Notes under the pieces: generated by a model
Seen by the model: the letters and a program-made list of their open reading frames with translations, nothing else
Databases searched by the model: none
What the model was told of the DNA's origin: nothing
Position numbers and translations under genes: made by a program
Shown here: one piece after another, positions 32,507-41,389 of the stretch
Layout: each line of letters opens with the position of its first letter
How positions within the stretch are numbered: the stretch's first letter is position 1
Assembly (NCBI RefSeq): GCF_034006665.1
Contig: NZ_JAVESI010000005.1
Location: forward strand, 1-64,000
Direction of reading: 5' to 3'
Origin: Trichloromonas sp034006665
Lineage (GTDB): Bacteria; Desulfobacterota; Desulfuromonadia; Desulfuromonadales; Trichloromonadaceae
Length of the DNA stretch: 64,000 nucleotides

Positions 32507-33453
32507 CGGATTCTGCCATGAACGATAAAACCACCGTAAAACGGCCGAGTTTGGCCGTGAACATTGCCGGCATCCATCTGAAGAATCCGGTCATGCCCGC
32601 CTCCGGCACTTTCGGCTACGGCGAAGAGTACGCCCCTTATCTCGACCTGGAGCGGATCGGCGCGATCGTCACCAAGGGTCTCTCCCTGCGTCCCAAGGCC
32701 GGCAACCCGACGCCGCGCATCGCCGAGACGATCAGTGGCATGCTCAACGCCATCGGCTTACAGAATGTGGGAATCGATGACTTCATCAAGTTTAAGCTCC
32801 CCTTTCTGCGCGAGGTCAATACCCCGGTCATCGTCAACTTCTTCGGCAACACCCTCGATGAATACGGCGAGGTCGCGGCCCGGCTCGCCGACCTGCCGGA
32901 AGTGGCGGGGCTGGAGCTGAACATCTCCTGTCCCAACGTCAAGCAGGGGGGGATCGTCTTCGGCACCGACCCGAAGGCTGCCGCCGAGGTGGTGAGCCTG
33001 GTCCGCTCCCGGTCGCAGAAGCCGCTGATCGTCAAGCTCACCCCGAACGTCACCGACATTACGGTGATCGCCCGGGCGGTGGAAGAGGCGGGGGCCGACG
33101 CCCTCTGCTGCATCAACACCATCACCGGCATGGCCGTCGACGTCAAGACCCGCAAGGCGCGTCTGGCCAACAAGACCGGCGGTCTTTCCGGTCCCGCCAT
33201 CCGCCCCATTGCCGTGCGCATGGTCCATCAGGTGGTACAAGCGGTGAAGATTCCCGTCATCGGCGTCGGCGGCATCGTCCGTCCCGCCGATGCCTTGGAG
33301 TTTCTCATCGTCGGTGCGAGTGCCGTGCAAGTCGGCACCGCCAATTTCATCGATCCGGCGGCTATGCTGACCATCATCGAAGGGATCGAGCAGTTCTGCA
33401 TCGAGGAGGGGATCGGCGACATCGGCGAATTGATCGGCTCCCTGCAACTCTGA
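32503..33453 (+). CDS. pyrD: Dihydroorotate dehydrogenase, catalytic subunit (class 1B)
   Basis: PyrD oxidises dihydroorotate to orotate in pyrimidine synthesis with FMN. The 316-residue protein has PASGTFGYGEEY (FMN side), the block ELNISCPNVKQGG with the active cysteine region typical of class 1B enzymes, KLTPNVTDI, and the phosphate-binding GVGGI and QVGTANF. The ATG at 32503 overlaps the pyrK stop by four bases. It needs PyrK encoded just upstream to use NAD+. A hairpin follows the stop. All expected motifs are intact. Confidence 0.95.
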   Translation: MTDSAMNDKTTVKRPSLAVNIAGIHLKNPVMPASGTFGYGEEYAPYLDLERIGAIVTKGLSLRPKAGNPTPRIAETISGMLNAIGLQNVGIDDFIKFKLPFLREVNTPVIVNFFGNTLDEYGEVAARLADLPEVAGLELNISCPNVKQGGIVFGTDPKAAAEVVSLVRSRSQKPLIVKLTPNVTDITVIARAVEEAGADALCCINTITGMAVDVKTRKARLANKTGGLSGPAIRPIAVRMVHQVVQAVKIPVIGVGGIVRPADALEFLIVGASAVQVGTANFIDPAAMLTIIEGIEQFCIEEGIGDIGELIGSLQL

Positions 33454-33460
33454 AGCAAGG

Positions 33461-33489
33461 AGGGCGGGGAGACACTCTCCGCCCTTTCC
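33461..33489 (+). terminator. Hairpin after pyrD, possible terminator
   Basis: AGGGCGGGGAG (33461-33471) pairs with CTCTCCGCCCT (33475-33485), with one G-U wobble, around an ACA loop, and is followed by TTTCCCC. The tail is poor in T, so termination may be partial and allow read-through into the next gene, which starts 26 bases later. Confidence 0.5.
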
Positions 33490-33510
33490 CCTGCAACCCG
33501 CACAGGTTTT

Positions 33511-36171
33511 ATGGACGTCATCACCACCCACGTCAATTCCGATTTCGACTGCCTGGGCGCCATGGTCGCCGCCAAACGGCTTTATCCCGAGGCGGAGATG
33601 GTCTTTGCCGGCGCCCAGGAGCGCAGCCTGCGGGATTTCTTCCTGAAAAGCGCCTTTTACGCCCACAGCTTCAAACGTATCCGCGACATCGACCTCGATA
33701 GCGTCAACCGCCTGATTCTGGTCGACGTGCGCCAGGCCGAGCGCATTGGTCCCTTCGCCGCCGTTGCCCGGCGCCCGGGGGTCGAACTGCATATCTACGA
33801 TCATCATCCGAATGGGGAAGGGGATCTGCGTGGGTCCCTCGAACATGTTGAGCCGGTGGGAGCGACGGTTACGGTGCTGACCCATCTCTTCATGGCGCGG
33901 GGGATCGTACCGACGCCGGAAGAGGCGACGCTGATGATGCTCGGTCTGTACGAAGACACCGGCAGTCTGCTCTTTGCTTCAACCACCGTTCGGGATTTTC
34001 AGGCCGCCGCCTATCTGCGGGAACACGGCGCCAATCTCAACCTGGTCGCCGATTTTCTTCAGCAGGATCTCACCAGTGAGCAGGTTTCGCTGCTCAACGA
34101 ACTGATCAACACCAGCACCGTTCTCAATATCAGCGGTATCGACGTGACCCTGGCCCATGCTTCGGTCGACCACTATGTCGGCGACCTTGCGGTGCTTGCC
34201 CACAAGCTCAGGGATATGGAAAACTTCGATGCCCTGATCGTCGCCGTGCGCATGGAGGAAAGGATCTTCGTCGTTGGTCGTTCCCGCTTGCCGGAAGTGC
34301 CCATGGGGGAGATCCTCGCCGAGTTCGGTGGGGGCGGCCATGCCTTCGCCGCTTCCGCGACGGTTCGTGATTTGACCTTGATCCAGTTGCTGGAACGCCT
34401 GCCGGTGGTGCTCAAGCGCCACGTCAATCCCCGCTGGCTGGCCCGTCATCTCATGTCCGCCCCGGTCAAATCCATTTCCGCAAGTGCCGATATCGGTGAG
34501 GTCCGGCGCATTCTTACCCGTTACGGCTTCAGCGCTCTGCCGGTGGTTGCCGACGACGGTACGGTGGTCGGCATCATCACCCGGCAGGTCGCGGAAAAGG
34601 CCGCCCATCACCATCTGGGAGCGGTTTCGGTGCGGGAATACATGACCGGTGAGTTTCGCACCGTCACTCCCGAGACCCCGGTGGAACACCTCAAAGAGCT
34701 TATTGTCGGTGAGAATCAGCGCTTCGTCCCGGTGCTGGAAGAGGGGCTCATGGTCGGCGCCATCACCCGCACCGATCTCTTGCGCCATCTCGTCTCCGGT
34801 GTGCGCTCGATGCCGCTGGTGCAGCAGGAGCCCGAGCCGGCGACCCATCGCGGAGGCCTCAAGGCGCGTCAGGTCGAGCGCCTCTTTCGTGAGCTTCTCT
34901 CCCCCGATCTGCAGAAAATTCTCAAGGATTGCGGTGCCGTCGGTGAAGCCCTGGAGATGCCGGTTTACGCAGTCGGTGGCTTTGTCCGCGATCTTTTGCT
35001 GCGCCAGGAGAACCTTGATGTCGATCTGGTGGTGGAAGGGGACGGCATCGCCTTTGCCGAGGAGTTCGCCCGTCGCCATCCCTGCCGGGTGCGCAGTCAT
35101 CACAAGTTCGGTACTGCGATACTAATTTTCCCCGACGGCAGCAAGGTCGATATCGCCTCGGCGCGCATGGAATATTATTTGGAACCGGGTGCCCTGCCCA
35201 CAGTGGAGCATTCCTCCATCAAGCTTGATCTCTATCGCCGGGATTTCACCATCAACACCCTGGCCATCGCCCTGAACGGCAAACGCCACGGCGAACTGCT
35301 CGATTTTTTCGGCGGCCAGCGCGATCTGCGGGACAAGGTGCTGCGCGTATTGCACAACCTGAGTTTTGTCGAGGATCCGACCCGGGTCTTTCGCGCGATC
35401 CGTTTTGAACAGCGCCTCGGCTTCCATCTCGGCGCCCACACCGAAAAGCTGCTCAAAAGCGCCATCCAGATGGGTTTTATGTCCCGGGTCAGCGGTGTCC
35501 GGCTCTTCAACGAGCTCACTATCATCTTCAGGGAGGCGAATCCCCTGCCGGCAGTCTTCCGTCTGGCGGAACTGGGCCTGCTCCCCTGCATCCATCCCGC
35601 CCTGACCTTGGGGGAACGCAAACGCCGGCTTTTCGAAGCAGCGAGCCAGGCGGTGCTCTGGTACGAATTTCAGCATCCCGGCAAGCCTCTGCAGCGCTGG
35701 GAGGTCTATTTTCTCTGCCTGATCTCCGATCTCGACTATCGCGCCGTTCCCGGCGTCGTCCGGCGGCTCGACGTCCCCGTGCGTTTTCGCGAACGGCTGC
35801 GCTTCCAGCGCGGTGAGGCTCATCGCGTCATCCGCCGGCTGGCGCGCCGGCTCGGGCAGGGCGAGGAACCTCGCCCCAGTGAAATGCACCGGCTGCTGAA
35901 CGGTTTCGCCGACGAAGTTCTGCTCTACATTTTGGCGCGGTTGGGCGACGAGCGAGGACGACAGTGGGTCGCCCATTTCATTACCCATCTGCGTCATACG
36001 ACCGTTCAGCTCGACGGCCACGCTCTGAAAGAGCTGGGTTTCTCCCCCGGGCCACAGTACAAAAAGATTCTCACGACCCTTCTTGCCGCTCGTCTCGATG
36101 GTCGGATCCACAGCCTCGAGGATGAAATTGCCCTGGTTCGACACCGTTTCGGAGGTCCCGGCGCGCGTTGA
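33511..36171 (+). CDS. DHH-CBS-CBS-nucleotidyltransferase (A-adding tRNA nucleotidyltransferase-like)
   Basis: This four-part protein has 886 residues. Residues 1-300 form a DHH phosphoesterase domain (THVNSDFDCLG, D-H-H at 97-99, GGGGHAFAAS). Residues about 310-440 hold two CBS domains (MSAPVKSISAS and YMTGEFRTVTPE), which often bind adenine nucleotides. From about 480 onward lies a class II nucleotidyltransferase/poly(A) polymerase head with VGGFVRDLLL and LDVDLVVEGDG, followed by the RNA-binding RDFTINTLAIAL and RFEQRLGF blocks. Aquifex-type A-adding enzymes have the same domain order, and Geobacter has separate C- and A-adding enzymes and a poly(A) polymerase. Which of these this is cannot be settled from sequence. 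The ATG at 33511 lacks a strong ribosome site; the gene follows pyrD by 57 bp. Confidence 0.85.
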   Translation: MDVITTHVNSDFDCLGAMVAAKRLYPEAEMVFAGAQERSLRDFFLKSAFYAHSFKRIRDIDLDSVNRLILVDVRQAERIGPFAAVARRPGVELHIYDHHPNGEGDLRGSLEHVEPVGATVTVLTHLFMARGIVPTPEEATLMMLGLYEDTGSLLFASTTVRDFQAAAYLREHGANLNLVADFLQQDLTSEQVSLLNELINTSTVLNISGIDVTLAHASVDHYVGDLAVLAHKLRDMENFDALIVAVRMEERIFVVGRSRLPEVPMGEILAEFGGGGHAFAASATVRDLTLIQLLERLPVVLKRHVNPRWLARHLMSAPVKSISASADIGEVRRILTRYGFSALPVVADDGTVVGIITRQVAEKAAHHHLGAVSVREYMTGEFRTVTPETPVEHLKELIVGENQRFVPVLEEGLMVGAITRTDLLRHLVSGVRSMPLVQQEPEPATHRGGLKARQVERLFRELLSPDLQKILKDCGAVGEALEMPVYAVGGFVRDLLLRQENLDVDLVVEGDGIAFAEEFARRHPCRVRSHHKFGTAILIFPDGSKVDIASARMEYYLEPGALPTVEHSSIKLDLYRRDFTINTLAIALNGKRHGELLDFFGGQRDLRDKVLRVLHNLSFVEDPTRVFRAIRFEQRLGFHLGAHTEKLLKSAIQMGFMSRVSGVRLFNELTIIFREANPLPAVFRLAELGLLPCIHPALTLGERKRRLFEAASQAVLWYEFQHPGKPLQRWEVYFLCLISDLDYRAVPGVVRRLDVPVRFRERLRFQRGEAHRVIRRLARRLGQGEEPRPSEMHRLLNGFADEVLLYILARLGDERGRQWVAHFITHLRHTTVQLDGHALKELGFSPGPQYKKILTTLLAARLDGRIHSLEDEIALVRHRFGGPGAR

Positions 36172-36264
36172 CTTCCTTCCGGGCTTCTGTTACAAAGGCC
36201 TGCAGTTTTCTGGAATTCCAACGTTTTTTTGCCTATGGCGCGATTCCGGCGCCAACGAGCGAAA

Positions 36265-36945
36265 ATGGAACATCTCCTCGCGAAAATCTCCATTATGCTG
36301 GTGCCGGCGCTGCTGGCCATCACGGCCCATGAGGTGGCGCACGGCTTTCTCGCCGATAAACTCGGCGATCCTACCGCCCGACTGCTTGGGCGTCTGACCT
36401 TGAATCCCTTCAAGCACCTCGATCCCATCGGCACGGTGGCCCTGCTTTTCGTTGGCTTCGGCTGGGCGCGGCCGGTGCCGGTCAACTTCAACAATCTGGC
36501 GCATCCCAAAAAAGATATGATCTGGGTGGCCTTGGCCGGTCCTTTGACCAATCTGGGGCTGGCGGTTCTTTCGGTGCTTTTGCTCAAGTTTCTAGGCTTC
36601 CTCGGCCATCTCTTTCCCGACGGGAACCTGGCCCGGGTTTTCCATCCTCTTTCGTTGATGGCGGCTTTCAGTCTTTACATCAATGTCATCCTGACGGTCT
36701 TCAATCTTCTGCCGATTCCGCCCCTGGACGGCGGGCGGGTGCTGATCGGCCTGTTGCCGGAGAAACAGGGGGATTTCCTCGCCCGTTTCGAGTCTTTCGG
36801 TTTCGTTATCTTGCTGCTGGTCATCTTTGCCACGCCGGTCTGGTCGCTGGTTCTGCAACCGGTCATCCATTTCATCGTCGCCGTTATGGCTGGGAACGAT
36901 ACCCTGGTGGTAGCGCGGGTCATCGAATTCCTTTTCGGTCACTAA
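36265..36945 (+). CDS. Site-2 protease family zinc metalloprotease (M50)
   Basis: This is a 226-residue integral membrane protease. The zinc motif HEVAH is at about residues 20-24 and the third ligand lies in NLLPIPPLDGG (NPxPxxPLDGG type). Five to six hydrophobic segments are present, and GWARPVPVNFNNL is shared by the short, PDZ-less M50 branch. I chose the ATG at 36265 (MEHLLAKISIML); a longer frame starts at 36229. It precedes scpA by 15 bp, a gene order seen in many bacteria where this protein is called site-2 protease or YwhC-like. Its substrate is unknown. A contribution to regulated intramembrane proteolysis is inferred from family membership. Confidence 0.9.
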   Translation: MEHLLAKISIMLVPALLAITAHEVAHGFLADKLGDPTARLLGRLTLNPFKHLDPIGTVALLFVGFGWARPVPVNFNNLAHPKKDMIWVALAGPLTNLGLAVLSVLLLKFLGFLGHLFPDGNLARVFHPLSLMAAFSLYINVILTVFNLLPIPPLDGGRVLIGLLPEKQGDFLARFESFGFVILLLVIFATPVWSLVLQPVIHFIVAVMAGNDTLVVARVIEFLFGH

Positions 36946-36959
36946 GAGTCGCGATCCGC

Positions 36960-37724
36960 ATGTCCTACGACATCAAGATCGATAATTTCGAGGGACCCCT
37001 CGATCTGCTTCTGCATCTCATTCGCAAGAACGAGATGGACATCTACAACATTCCCATTGCCGAAATAACTTCCCAGTATCTCGCGACCATCGACACCATG
37101 CAGAGCCTCAATCTGGATGTCGCCGGCGAGTTCCTGCTCATGGCCGCGACCCTGCTCCATATCAAATCGCGGCTGCTGCTCCCCAAGCCGGAAGAGGAGC
37201 AGGTCGAGGAGGATGAGGAAGACCCCCGCGCGGAACTGGTGCGCCGTCTCCTCGAATATCAGAAGTATCAGGCGGCGGCGCGGGAGTTGGATGAACGGGA
37301 GCTGCTTGGCCGCGAACTCTTCGCCCGGACCTTTCCGTCACCGGAGTTGGGGGAGCAGGAGGAGGACGAATTTGTCGCCGTAGGTCTTTACGATCTGGTC
37401 GAGGCGATGCGCGCCCTGTTGCGTCGGCGTCCCCAGGCAAGCTACCACGAGGTGACCTTCGAGCAACTCTCGGTGAGCGAACGGATCAACCAGATCCTCA
37501 CCCGGCTGGCCGATCGAGAGCGACTCCCTTTCAGCGAACTTTTCGGCGAAGCGCCCAGCCGCCACGAAGTGGTCGTCTCTTTTTTGGCCATGCTCGAACT
37601 GGTCAAGCTGCGCCTGGCGCGGCTGCTTCAGGAAACGCGCTACGGCACCATCTGGCTTTACCCGGCGGTTGCCGACCATTCCGGTGATTTTGAACTGGAT
37701 GAGGAGACGTTGGGTTATGGATGA
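36960..37724 (+). CDS. scpA: Segregation and condensation protein A
   Basis: ScpA is the kleisin that bridges SMC heads in the bacterial condensin complex. The 254-residue protein begins MSYDIKIDNFEGPLDLLLHLIRKNEMDIYNIPIAEIT, the family signature, with the C-terminal winged helix near RHEVVVSFLAMLELVKLRLARLLQ. An acidic linker (EEEQVEEDEEDPR) is present at about residue 80. The ATG at 36960 follows the protease gene by 15 bp. It overlaps scpB by 8 bp, indicating translational coupling. The length is normal. Confidence 0.95.
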   Translation: MSYDIKIDNFEGPLDLLLHLIRKNEMDIYNIPIAEITSQYLATIDTMQSLNLDVAGEFLLMAATLLHIKSRLLLPKPEEEQVEEDEEDPRAELVRRLLEYQKYQAAARELDERELLGRELFARTFPSPELGEQEEDEFVAVGLYDLVEAMRALLRRRPQASYHEVTFEQLSVSERINQILTRLADRERLPFSELFGEAPSRHEVVVSFLAMLELVKLRLARLLQETRYGTIWLYPAVADHSGDFELDEETLGYG

Positions 37725-38280
37725 TCTCAAAGCGATTGTCGAAGCCCTCGTCTTTGTCTCCGAAACGCCGCTGAAAGCCGAGCAGATCGCCGAGGCTCTC
37801 GATCTGGAAAAGGCCCGGGTCGGTGCGGTGCTGCTCGAACTCTGCCGGGAATACGAAGAAAACGACCGCGGCTTCGAATTGCGGCGGGTGGCCGGCGGCT
37901 ACCAGTTCCGGACCCGCGCCCGCTACGCTGAATGGGTGCGGCGTCTGAGCCGCGCCAAACCTTTCCGTTTTTCCCGGGCGGCCCTGGAAACCCTGGCAAT
38001 TATCGCCTACCGCCAGCCGGTGACCCGAGCCGATATTGAATATCTGCGCGGCGTCGATTCCGGAGGGGTATTGAAAACCCTCCTCGACAAGCATCTGGTA
38101 CGCATTCTCGGGAAGAAGGATATCCCCGGCCGACCGATGATCTACGGCACCTCCCGGGACTTCCTCGAACTCTTCGGATTGAACGATCTTTCCGGACTGC
38201 CGACCCTCAAGGAATTCGATCAGCTCAGTCTCGATCTGTCCGTTGTTGAAGCCGGCATCGCGACGAACGAGTCCATATGA
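37717..38280 (+). CDS. scpB: Segregation and condensation protein B
   Basis: ScpB is the winged-helix partner of ScpA in the SMC complex. The 187-residue protein has MDDLKAIVEALVFVSETPLKAEQIAEAL at the N-terminus and the diagnostic LSRAALETLAIIAYRQPVTRADIEYLRGVDS (residues about 87-117; here FSRAALETLAIIAYRQPVT). The ATG at 37717 lies inside the scpA end, eight bases before its stop. The stop overlaps the RluB-type gene as ATGA. The order scpA-scpB-rluB is common. Confidence 0.95.
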   Translation: MDDLKAIVEALVFVSETPLKAEQIAEALDLEKARVGAVLLELCREYEENDRGFELRRVAGGYQFRTRARYAEWVRRLSRAKPFRFSRAALETLAIIAYRQPVTRADIEYLRGVDSGGVLKTLLDKHLVRILGKKDIPGRPMIYGTSRDFLELFGLNDLSGLPTLKEFDQLSLDLSVVEAGIATNESI

Positions 38281-38990
38281 GAGAACGTCTGCAAAAACTT
38301 ATCGCCAATGCCGGCCTGGCCTCCCGTCGCCAGGCCGAAACCTGGATTGCCGCCGGCCGGGTCAGCGTCAACGGCCGCCCGGCCAGCCTCGGTGAGAGTG
38401 CCGATCCGGCCGTGGACCGCATCGAGGTTGATGGTCGTTCCTTGGCGGGGGGGGGAGAGACGATCTGTCTGCTGCTGCACAAGCCGACGGGCTACGTCAC
38501 CAGCGTCCGCGATCCCCAAGGGCGCCCGGTGGTGGTCGATCTGGTCAAGGAGTTTCGGGAGCGGCTCTATCCCGTCGGCCGCCTCGATCTTACCACCAGC
38601 GGGTTGTTGCTCCTGACCAACGACGGCGAACTTGCCCAGCGCCTGATGCATCCCCGGCACAAGGTGGAAAAGACCTATCTGGCGCGCATTCGCGGACATC
38701 TTACCGGCGAAGAAACGCGCCGCCTGGAAAGTGGCGTCAACCTCGAAGACGGACCGACCGCCCCGGCCCGGGTGCGGATCCTTCCCGCGCGGGGCTCCCA
38801 CGGTTGGGTCGAGATCAGCATCCGCGAGGGGCGCAATCGCCAGGTGCGGCGGATGTTCGAGGCGGTCGGCCATCCGGTGAGCCGTCTGCAGCGCATTCGC
38901 CTGGCCTTTCTGGATCTGGGAAATCTGCGCCCCGGTCAGTATCGGCGGCTGACTCCCGAGGAAATCCGCCGTTTGAAAGCGCTTGCCTGA
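38277..38990 (+). CDS. rluB: Pseudouridine synthase, RluB/RsuA family
   Basis: This enzyme converts a uridine in rRNA to pseudouridine. The 237-residue protein starts with an S4 RNA-binding domain (RLQKLIANAGLASRRQAETWI) and continues into the catalytic domain with the conserved aspartate in GRLDLTTSGLLLLTNDG. The C-terminal block REGRNRQVRRMFEAVGHPV is also intact. The ATG at 38277 overlaps the scpB stop by four bases. In Gram-negatives RluB modifies U2605 of 23S rRNA and RsuA modifies 16S; position after scpAB favours RluB. No intrinsic terminator is obvious downstream. Confidence 0.92.
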   Translation: MRERLQKLIANAGLASRRQAETWIAAGRVSVNGRPASLGESADPAVDRIEVDGRSLAGGGETICLLLHKPTGYVTSVRDPQGRPVVVDLVKEFRERLYPVGRLDLTTSGLLLLTNDGELAQRLMHPRHKVEKTYLARIRGHLTGEETRRLESGVNLEDGPTAPARVRILPARGSHGWVEISIREGRNRQVRRMFEAVGHPVSRLQRIRLAFLDLGNLRPGQYRRLTPEEIRRLKALA

Positions 38991-39036
38991 CGCCGCGTTT
39001 CTCCCCCGCGCCCGGCTCCGTTCTTCCGGCTTTGTC

Positions 39037-39065
39037 TTGACACCCATGGCGAGGTTAGTTTAGAT
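39037..39065 (+). promoter_or_regulatory. Promoter upstream of the large TPR gene
   Basis: A perfect -35 TTGACA (39037-39042) and a moderate -10 TTAGAT (39060-39065) are 17 bases apart; the TPR start is 27 bases downstream of the -10. Confidence 0.55.
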
Positions 39066-39092
39066 TCAAATTGTTTTTTATTTTTCAGAGGG

Positions 39093-41360
39093 ATGGCGGT
39101 TTTGACCAAAAAAGAAAAGCTCATCGATTCGGCGCAAAAGAACATCCAAAAGGGGCAGATCGCCAAGGCCATCAAGGATTACCAGCAACTGGTCGAACTT
39201 GAACCCAAGGACATTCGTCACCGGCAGAAGCTCGCCGAACTCTATAATCGCGCCAAACAGACGGCCCAGGCCCTGGAAGAATATCACAGGGTCGGCAACC
39301 ACTATGCGGACAACGGCTTCTACCTGAAAGCCATCGCCGTCTTCAAGCAGATCCAGCGCATCTCCCCCGACAATCTCGATATCTATACCCGTCTGGCTGA
39401 GCTCAACGTCAAGCAGGGCCTGATCGGTAACGCTCTCGCTGAGTATCGTCAGCTGATCGCCTGTCATGAACAGGCGGGACATAGGGACGAGGTCATTGCC
39501 GTGCTCCGCCGGATGAAGACCATCGACCCGGAAAATCTCAATATTCGGGTCAAGTTGGGGGAAACCCTGGCCGACGCCGGCATGAAGGACGAGGCCTTGG
39601 AGGACTTTCAGGATGTCCTCAAGGTGTTGCAGTCCAAGAACGACCAGATCAAGATTCACAAACTTTATGAAATTTTTGCCCGCTTTTTCCCCGACGAAGC
39701 ATTGATCCAGATCGGGCTGGGCATCTCTTTGATTCATCAGGGGGATCCGGCGCGGGGCATTGCCCTGCTTGAATCCCTGCGCGAAAACGCCCCCGAGGAT
39801 CCAACGCTTATCGCTGCCCTGGCGAGGGGTTACAACCTGCTCGGCAATCACGGTCGTGAACAGACGTTGCTCGAAGAGTTGGTCGAACTTGTTCCCGGTG
39901 ATCTCGATCTGCGCGAGCGTCTGGTCAGGGCTTGCCTTGCCGGGGAGGCCGCGATTGAAGCTCTTGACCAGCTCGAAGCGACCAAGGCCGATTTCCTCGA
40001 AGCCGGACGTTTGACGGTGCTGCGGGGATTTTACGAGTCCTTGCGCGACCGACTGCCCGACGAACCCCTGGTGACTGCGACTCTGCGCACCATCTATGAA
40101 TTCAGCGGCGAGGGGGGGAAACTCTTCGACACTATGGCCGAAGAGTCCGCTGAAATTGCCTCTCTTCCGGAGGAAGGTATGCCGCCTCTCGTCTTTGACG
40201 AGACTGCGCCGGATATTCGAGGAATCGAGCCGGCCGCCGCCGAGGATTCGGAAGAAATGGCCCTGGAGTTTCTGGAATCCCTCGAAACTTCCCCCGTCGC
40301 TGCAAATTACGGCGATCCGGCCGTGGAAGTTCCGCTTGTTCTCGATCTTCCCGGCGACGACGCGTTCGCTGATCTTGCGGAAGAAGTTCCGGCCGCACCG
40401 GTTGACGGGAGTGCGGTGAAGGGGGAACCGGAAGAAATGGTTCCCTTTGATCTCGACAGTGATGAGCTTTCGCTGAGTTTCGATGACGAACCGGCGGAAT
40501 TGTCTCCCTCGGAAGAGCGCACAGCGCTACCCGATTTTGACTTCTCGGTCGCTGATGCCGTTGCCGAACCGCTTGTCAGTGAAGCCTCTGGTTTTGCGGA
40601 AAAGCTCGAAGAGGCCAGCTTTCTGGCGGCGCAGGGCCGCTTTGGCGAGGCGCGTGCTCTCTGCCGTGAGTTGCTTGCCGTCGAGCCCGGTTGTCGTGAT
40701 GTCGAGGAACTCCTCGCCGATATCCGCTCGCAAGAGGGAGAAGGTTCCTCTCCCGAGTCCTTGGCTGAAAATCATTTCTTCGATTTCGGCGCCGAGGTTC
40801 TTGAAGAATTGGGAGAAGAGAACCTTCCCATTCCGGAAACCATCCCCTCGGGCAAGGACCGCTACGGCATGGAAGGGGTCTTTTCCGAATTCAAGAAAGG
40901 GGTGCGTGCCCAGATCGATGTCAACGACGTCGAATCCCATTTCAATCTCGGCATCGCCTACAAGGAGATGGGCCTGCTCGATGATGCCATTGGCGAGTTC
41001 GAACAGGCGATGAACGATGCCGCCCGCTGTCTTGACAGCGTGACCCTGATCGCCCTGTGCCAGGGGGAAAAGGGGGATTTCAAGGGGGCCGAAGCCACCC
41101 TCAAGATGGGTCTGGCTTTGCCGGGGTTGAGTGCGACCCAGCGCATGAGCATCTATTACGATTTGGGACAGGTTTATGAACTTGTTCAGCGCCCTTTGGA
41201 AGCGTTGGAATGCTTTCAGAATGTGCATGATGTCGATATGTTTTACCGGGACGTTCAGGCCAAGATCCTCTCCCTGCGCCGGGAGTTGGGTCTCGGGGTC
41301 GAAGATCATGAAGGTCCCGGCGGACCCGGCGGCGGCAAAGGCCGGGTTTCCTATATCTGA
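39093..41360 (+). CDS. Large TPR-repeat protein with acidic middle region
   Basis: This 755-residue protein consists of tetratricopeptide repeats at both ends. The N-terminal part (about 1-330) has at least seven helical repeats, e.g. IAKAIKDYQQLVELEPKDI and LKAIAVFKQIQRISPDNLD. A linker of about 170 residues (345-520) is strongly acidic and low in complexity. Further TPRs follow (SHFNLGIAYKEMGLLDDAI) and a glycine-rich tail EGPGGPGGG. There is no signal peptide or membrane segment, so it should be a cytoplasmic scaffold. The ATG at 39093 stands directly after an AGAGGG; a TTG at 39102 would be better spaced. The ExeA-like ATPase gene begins 29 bp downstream and probably works with it. The partner complex (secretion, pilus or polysaccharide) is unknown. 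Confidence 0.8.
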   Translation: MAVLTKKEKLIDSAQKNIQKGQIAKAIKDYQQLVELEPKDIRHRQKLAELYNRAKQTAQALEEYHRVGNHYADNGFYLKAIAVFKQIQRISPDNLDIYTRLAELNVKQGLIGNALAEYRQLIACHEQAGHRDEVIAVLRRMKTIDPENLNIRVKLGETLADAGMKDEALEDFQDVLKVLQSKNDQIKIHKLYEIFARFFPDEALIQIGLGISLIHQGDPARGIALLESLRENAPEDPTLIAALARGYNLLGNHGREQTLLEELVELVPGDLDLRERLVRACLAGEAAIEALDQLEATKADFLEAGRLTVLRGFYESLRDRLPDEPLVTATLRTIYEFSGEGGKLFDTMAEESAEIASLPEEGMPPLVFDETAPDIRGIEPAAAEDSEEMALEFLESLETSPVAANYGDPAVEVPLVLDLPGDDAFADLAEEVPAAPVDGSAVKGEPEEMVPFDLDSDELSLSFDDEPAELSPSEERTALPDFDFSVADAVAEPLVSEASGFAEKLEEASFLAAQGRFGEARALCRELLAVEPGCRDVEELLADIRSQEGEGSSPESLAENHFFDFGAEVLEELGEENLPIPETIPSGKDRYGMEGVFSEFKKGVRAQIDVNDVESHFNLGIAYKEMGLLDDAIGEFEQAMNDAARCLDSVTLIALCQGEKGDFKGAEATLKMGLALPGLSATQRMSIYYDLGQVYELVQRPLEALECFQNVHDVDMFYRDVQAKILSLRRELGLGVEDHEGPGGPGGGKGRVSYI

Positions 41361-41389
41361 TCCCCTTTTCGTCCAGAGGGAGGACGCGC

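Noticed and set aside
39093..41360. Possibility that the acidic middle of the TPR protein is a frameshift artefact
   Set aside because: The frame stays open and TPR homology resumes in the same frame on both sides, and acidic linkers are common in such scaffolds.
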